Positions 62,586-64,000 of a DNA stretch of 64,000 bases are shown here, in pieces; within the stretch, counting starts at the first letter, position 1; every line of letters starts with the position of its first letter. The stretch lies in contig OY101125.1 in NCBI GenBank assembly GCA_956465555.1, forward strand, positions 808,501 to 872,500, given 5' to 3'. A program made the position numbers and the translations under genes. Under the pieces are notes generated by a model, which was given only the letters and a program-made list of their open reading frames with translations, did not search any database and was not told the origin of the DNA. Source of the DNA: Nitzschia sp. pyKryTriq1 (Eukaryota > Bacillariophyta > Bacillariophyceae > Bacillariales > Bacillariaceae).

Positions 62586-63712
62586 AGTGTAAGATGCAGC
62601 AGCTGCATTAAAATAATAAATAATACAAATGCTGCAGTAAAGACAATTATTTTTGTCTTTCACTCGCGACGATCGACAACAAGCAAGATCACGAAAGACA
62701 ACGCCGGGCCGCTATTGCCGGAACTCTCTGGTTGATAGTGTCATTTGCATCTCTATGTAAAATATTACGAGTAGACTACTGCCGGTACGGTACCGGTACC
62801 GTAGAGCACTTGTACTGTAGTCTACAGACGAATACTTGTGGTGGGAATCTATCGAACGTTGTTGTTGTTGTTGTGTGCGTTGCTTGTTTTGCAGTGGCCA
62901 TTTTCCATTTGTACCTTCTTCGTCTTCTCGATGTGAGATATATCCGGTACTACGTACCGGTACGGTGTACCGTACCGGTACCTGGTACAAGTACAGTGCT
63001 TGTACTGCTCGTACCGCACCGCGCCACCAAGCCAAGATGGGATCGATCAAGTCAACTCAGCAGTCAAGTCACGGATTCCTACTGTTACCCCTTAATAAAA
63101 AGAGTCTCAACGGAATCATATTTGAAAGAGAAAAAATGAGAAACATGCAAGACTTCGGTACTGCCAAATTCTGCTCTGACAAGCAGAGCATCAACTCACA
63201 AGTCAACCTTTCATCCTGAAGTTAAAGGCTGGAAGCACTGATCCCCTTCCTTGGTCGTTTACCTCTCAGATCCCTGGTACCGGTAGTACCATTATCATGA
63301 ATCATCAATCATCAGGTAACGTACCGGTAGGGGTTGATAAGATCGTCCTTCCGTCGCGCGCTGCGCTCCTTTGCGCCTCAGGGGTCAGAGGTCAGGCATG
63401 TACCGGTACTACCGGTACGTACTCCTACTGACAGTGTGTCCTTCTACCGAACGGTACCAGTACCTGGTACCTGGTACCGTACTTGTACACATCCAATGCA
63501 CGCACACTGTTCCGTCGCTGGTAGAGGCGTTTGCCACAATCTTTACCATGGCCATGACCATGCATGGACATGTTGTTGAGTTGAGTTCCGCGACGTGACC
63601 GACAGACAGCATAGACTACTTCTCTCTACCGGTGGTAGCTCCACTTCAATCTGTGGACACCAGATTCTCTTCAATCATACAAGGCTAGACGATAAAATTC
63701 AACAGTTGAAGG
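62586..63712. other. Divergent intergenic region with GTAC clusters
   Basis: This 1.13-kb spacer lies between the 5' ends of the methyltransferase-like gene (-) and the last gene (+). GTAC clusters lie at about 62786-62825, 62945-63012 and 63401-63489, with a GTT repeat near 62855-62876. No supported gene. Confidence 0.55.
63401..63489. repeat. GTAC-rich palindromic cluster
   Basis: GGTACCAGTACCTGGTACCTGGTACC-like units run through this stretch, ending about 220 nt before the next ATG. Confidence 0.65.
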
Positions 63713-64000
63713 ATGTCTTCATCTCTCATTACTGCCGAAATGAAACGCCAGCTCGTACGGCCGAGCTCGCACATTCCCTGGAGCGTTGATGTGGTCCGGT
63801 TGGTTCCCAAAAGAGTGGCGGAACTCATCCCCAAAGTAGTCGCGAGCTGTGCCGCCGTGGGATGGTCAGCCATCACGACGGGTGATGGCTATGTCCACGT
63901 GTGGCGGTCCAAAACAATTGGGATGTCTGAGACGCTCGAACCGCCGAAGTCTTGCGTCAAGCTCTTTTTGCCCGATCTCCTGCTCGGAGACGGGGACGAC
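63713..64000 (+). CDS. Partial protein of unknown function (5' part only)
   Basis: From ATG 63713 the frame is open to the end of the window (96 codons). It reads RPSSHIPWSVDVVRLVPKRV, then VASCAAVGWSAITTGDGYVH with VWRSK. The last part resembles the start of a beta-propeller blade, so a WD-type or nucleoporin-like protein is possible. This is a weak guess and the family is not recognised. No signal peptide is seen. More sequence to the right is needed to see the gene. Confidence 0.45.
   Translation, partial: MSSSLITAEMKRQLVRPSSHIPWSVDVVRLVPKRVAELIPKVVASCAAVGWSAITTGDGYVHVWRSKTIGMSETLEPPKSCVKLFLPDLLLGDGDD

Noticed and set aside
1-64000. tRNA, rRNA, CRISPR array, transposase, integrase or plasmid origin
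   Set aside because: I looked for cloverleaf B-box-like signals, repeat-spacer patterns and transposase motifs and saw none I could support; small spliceosomal RNAs cannot be excluded by eye.
1-64000. A gene cluster for one pathway or defence system
   Set aside because: Neighbouring genes have unrelated functions and mixed strands, with no shared spacing or orientation.

Overview
The window is nuclear DNA from a diatom, probably a pennate one. Several proteins begin with a signal peptide followed by an ASAF-type cleavage site, the bipartite plastid presequence of secondary red plastids (ASAFAP in the antenna protein at 2446, SAFH at 52117, SDALV at 48512). There is a fucoxanthin-chlorophyll type light-harvesting gene, introns are short (about 75-125 nt, GT..YAG), intergenic spacing is compact and both strands are used. 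No ribosomal, organellar, viral or bacterial block was seen.

I support 30 protein genes; the first and last run off the window. Left part (1-13.1 kb): a triacylglycerol-lipase-like patatin (-), an LHC antenna protein (+), a small plastid membrane protein with an apparent frameshift (+), Ran GTPase (-), a large PDZ/HEAT scaffold (+) and a bacterial-type glucokinase with a C-terminal membrane anchor (+). 13.5-30 kb: an LTO1/Yae1-domain protein (-), a FIST protein (+), a disordered protein (+), a membrane RBR ubiquitin ligase (-), a six-exon secretory cyclophilin (-), a La-related protein (+), a WD40 protein (-) and the clamp-loader subunit RFC5 (+). 30.5-49.4 kb: a 1426-residue ABC half-transporter with a decayed ATPase (+), an NnrU/Z-ISO-like plastid protein (-), a USP deubiquitinase (+), a Cys-motif protein (+), a 2H phosphoesterase (+), a cytochrome P450 lacking ExxR (-), a PX/EDR2-C lipid-binding protein (+) and a thylakoid-type membrane protein (-). 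50-64 kb: a PPR/GNAT-like fusion (+), a plastid-targeted unknown (+), a coiled-coil protein (+), a MAPEG protein (-), an LRR protein (+), a selenocysteine-lyase-like PLP enzyme with a membrane anchor (+), a protein with three methyltransferase-like modules (-) and an open partial gene (+).

The genes do not form an operon or an obvious pathway. They are a normal mix of housekeeping (Ran, RFC5, LTO1, USP, cyclophilin), plastid (LHC, two unknown plastid membrane proteins, NnrU/Z-ISO-like) and lipid/membrane functions. I saw no clear biosynthetic cluster, CRISPR, phage or transposon.

The most unusual non-coding signal is a family of GTAC-rich palindromic clusters built from GGTACC, ACCGGT and GTAC. 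They sit in intergenic DNA, mostly between divergent 5' ends. The most unusual proteins are the decayed ABC transporter, the ExxR-less P450, the triple methyltransferase-like protein, the tail-anchored glucokinase and the FIST protein with a SAP-like insert. All splice junctions were inferred by eye from GT/AG signals, frame and family similarity.
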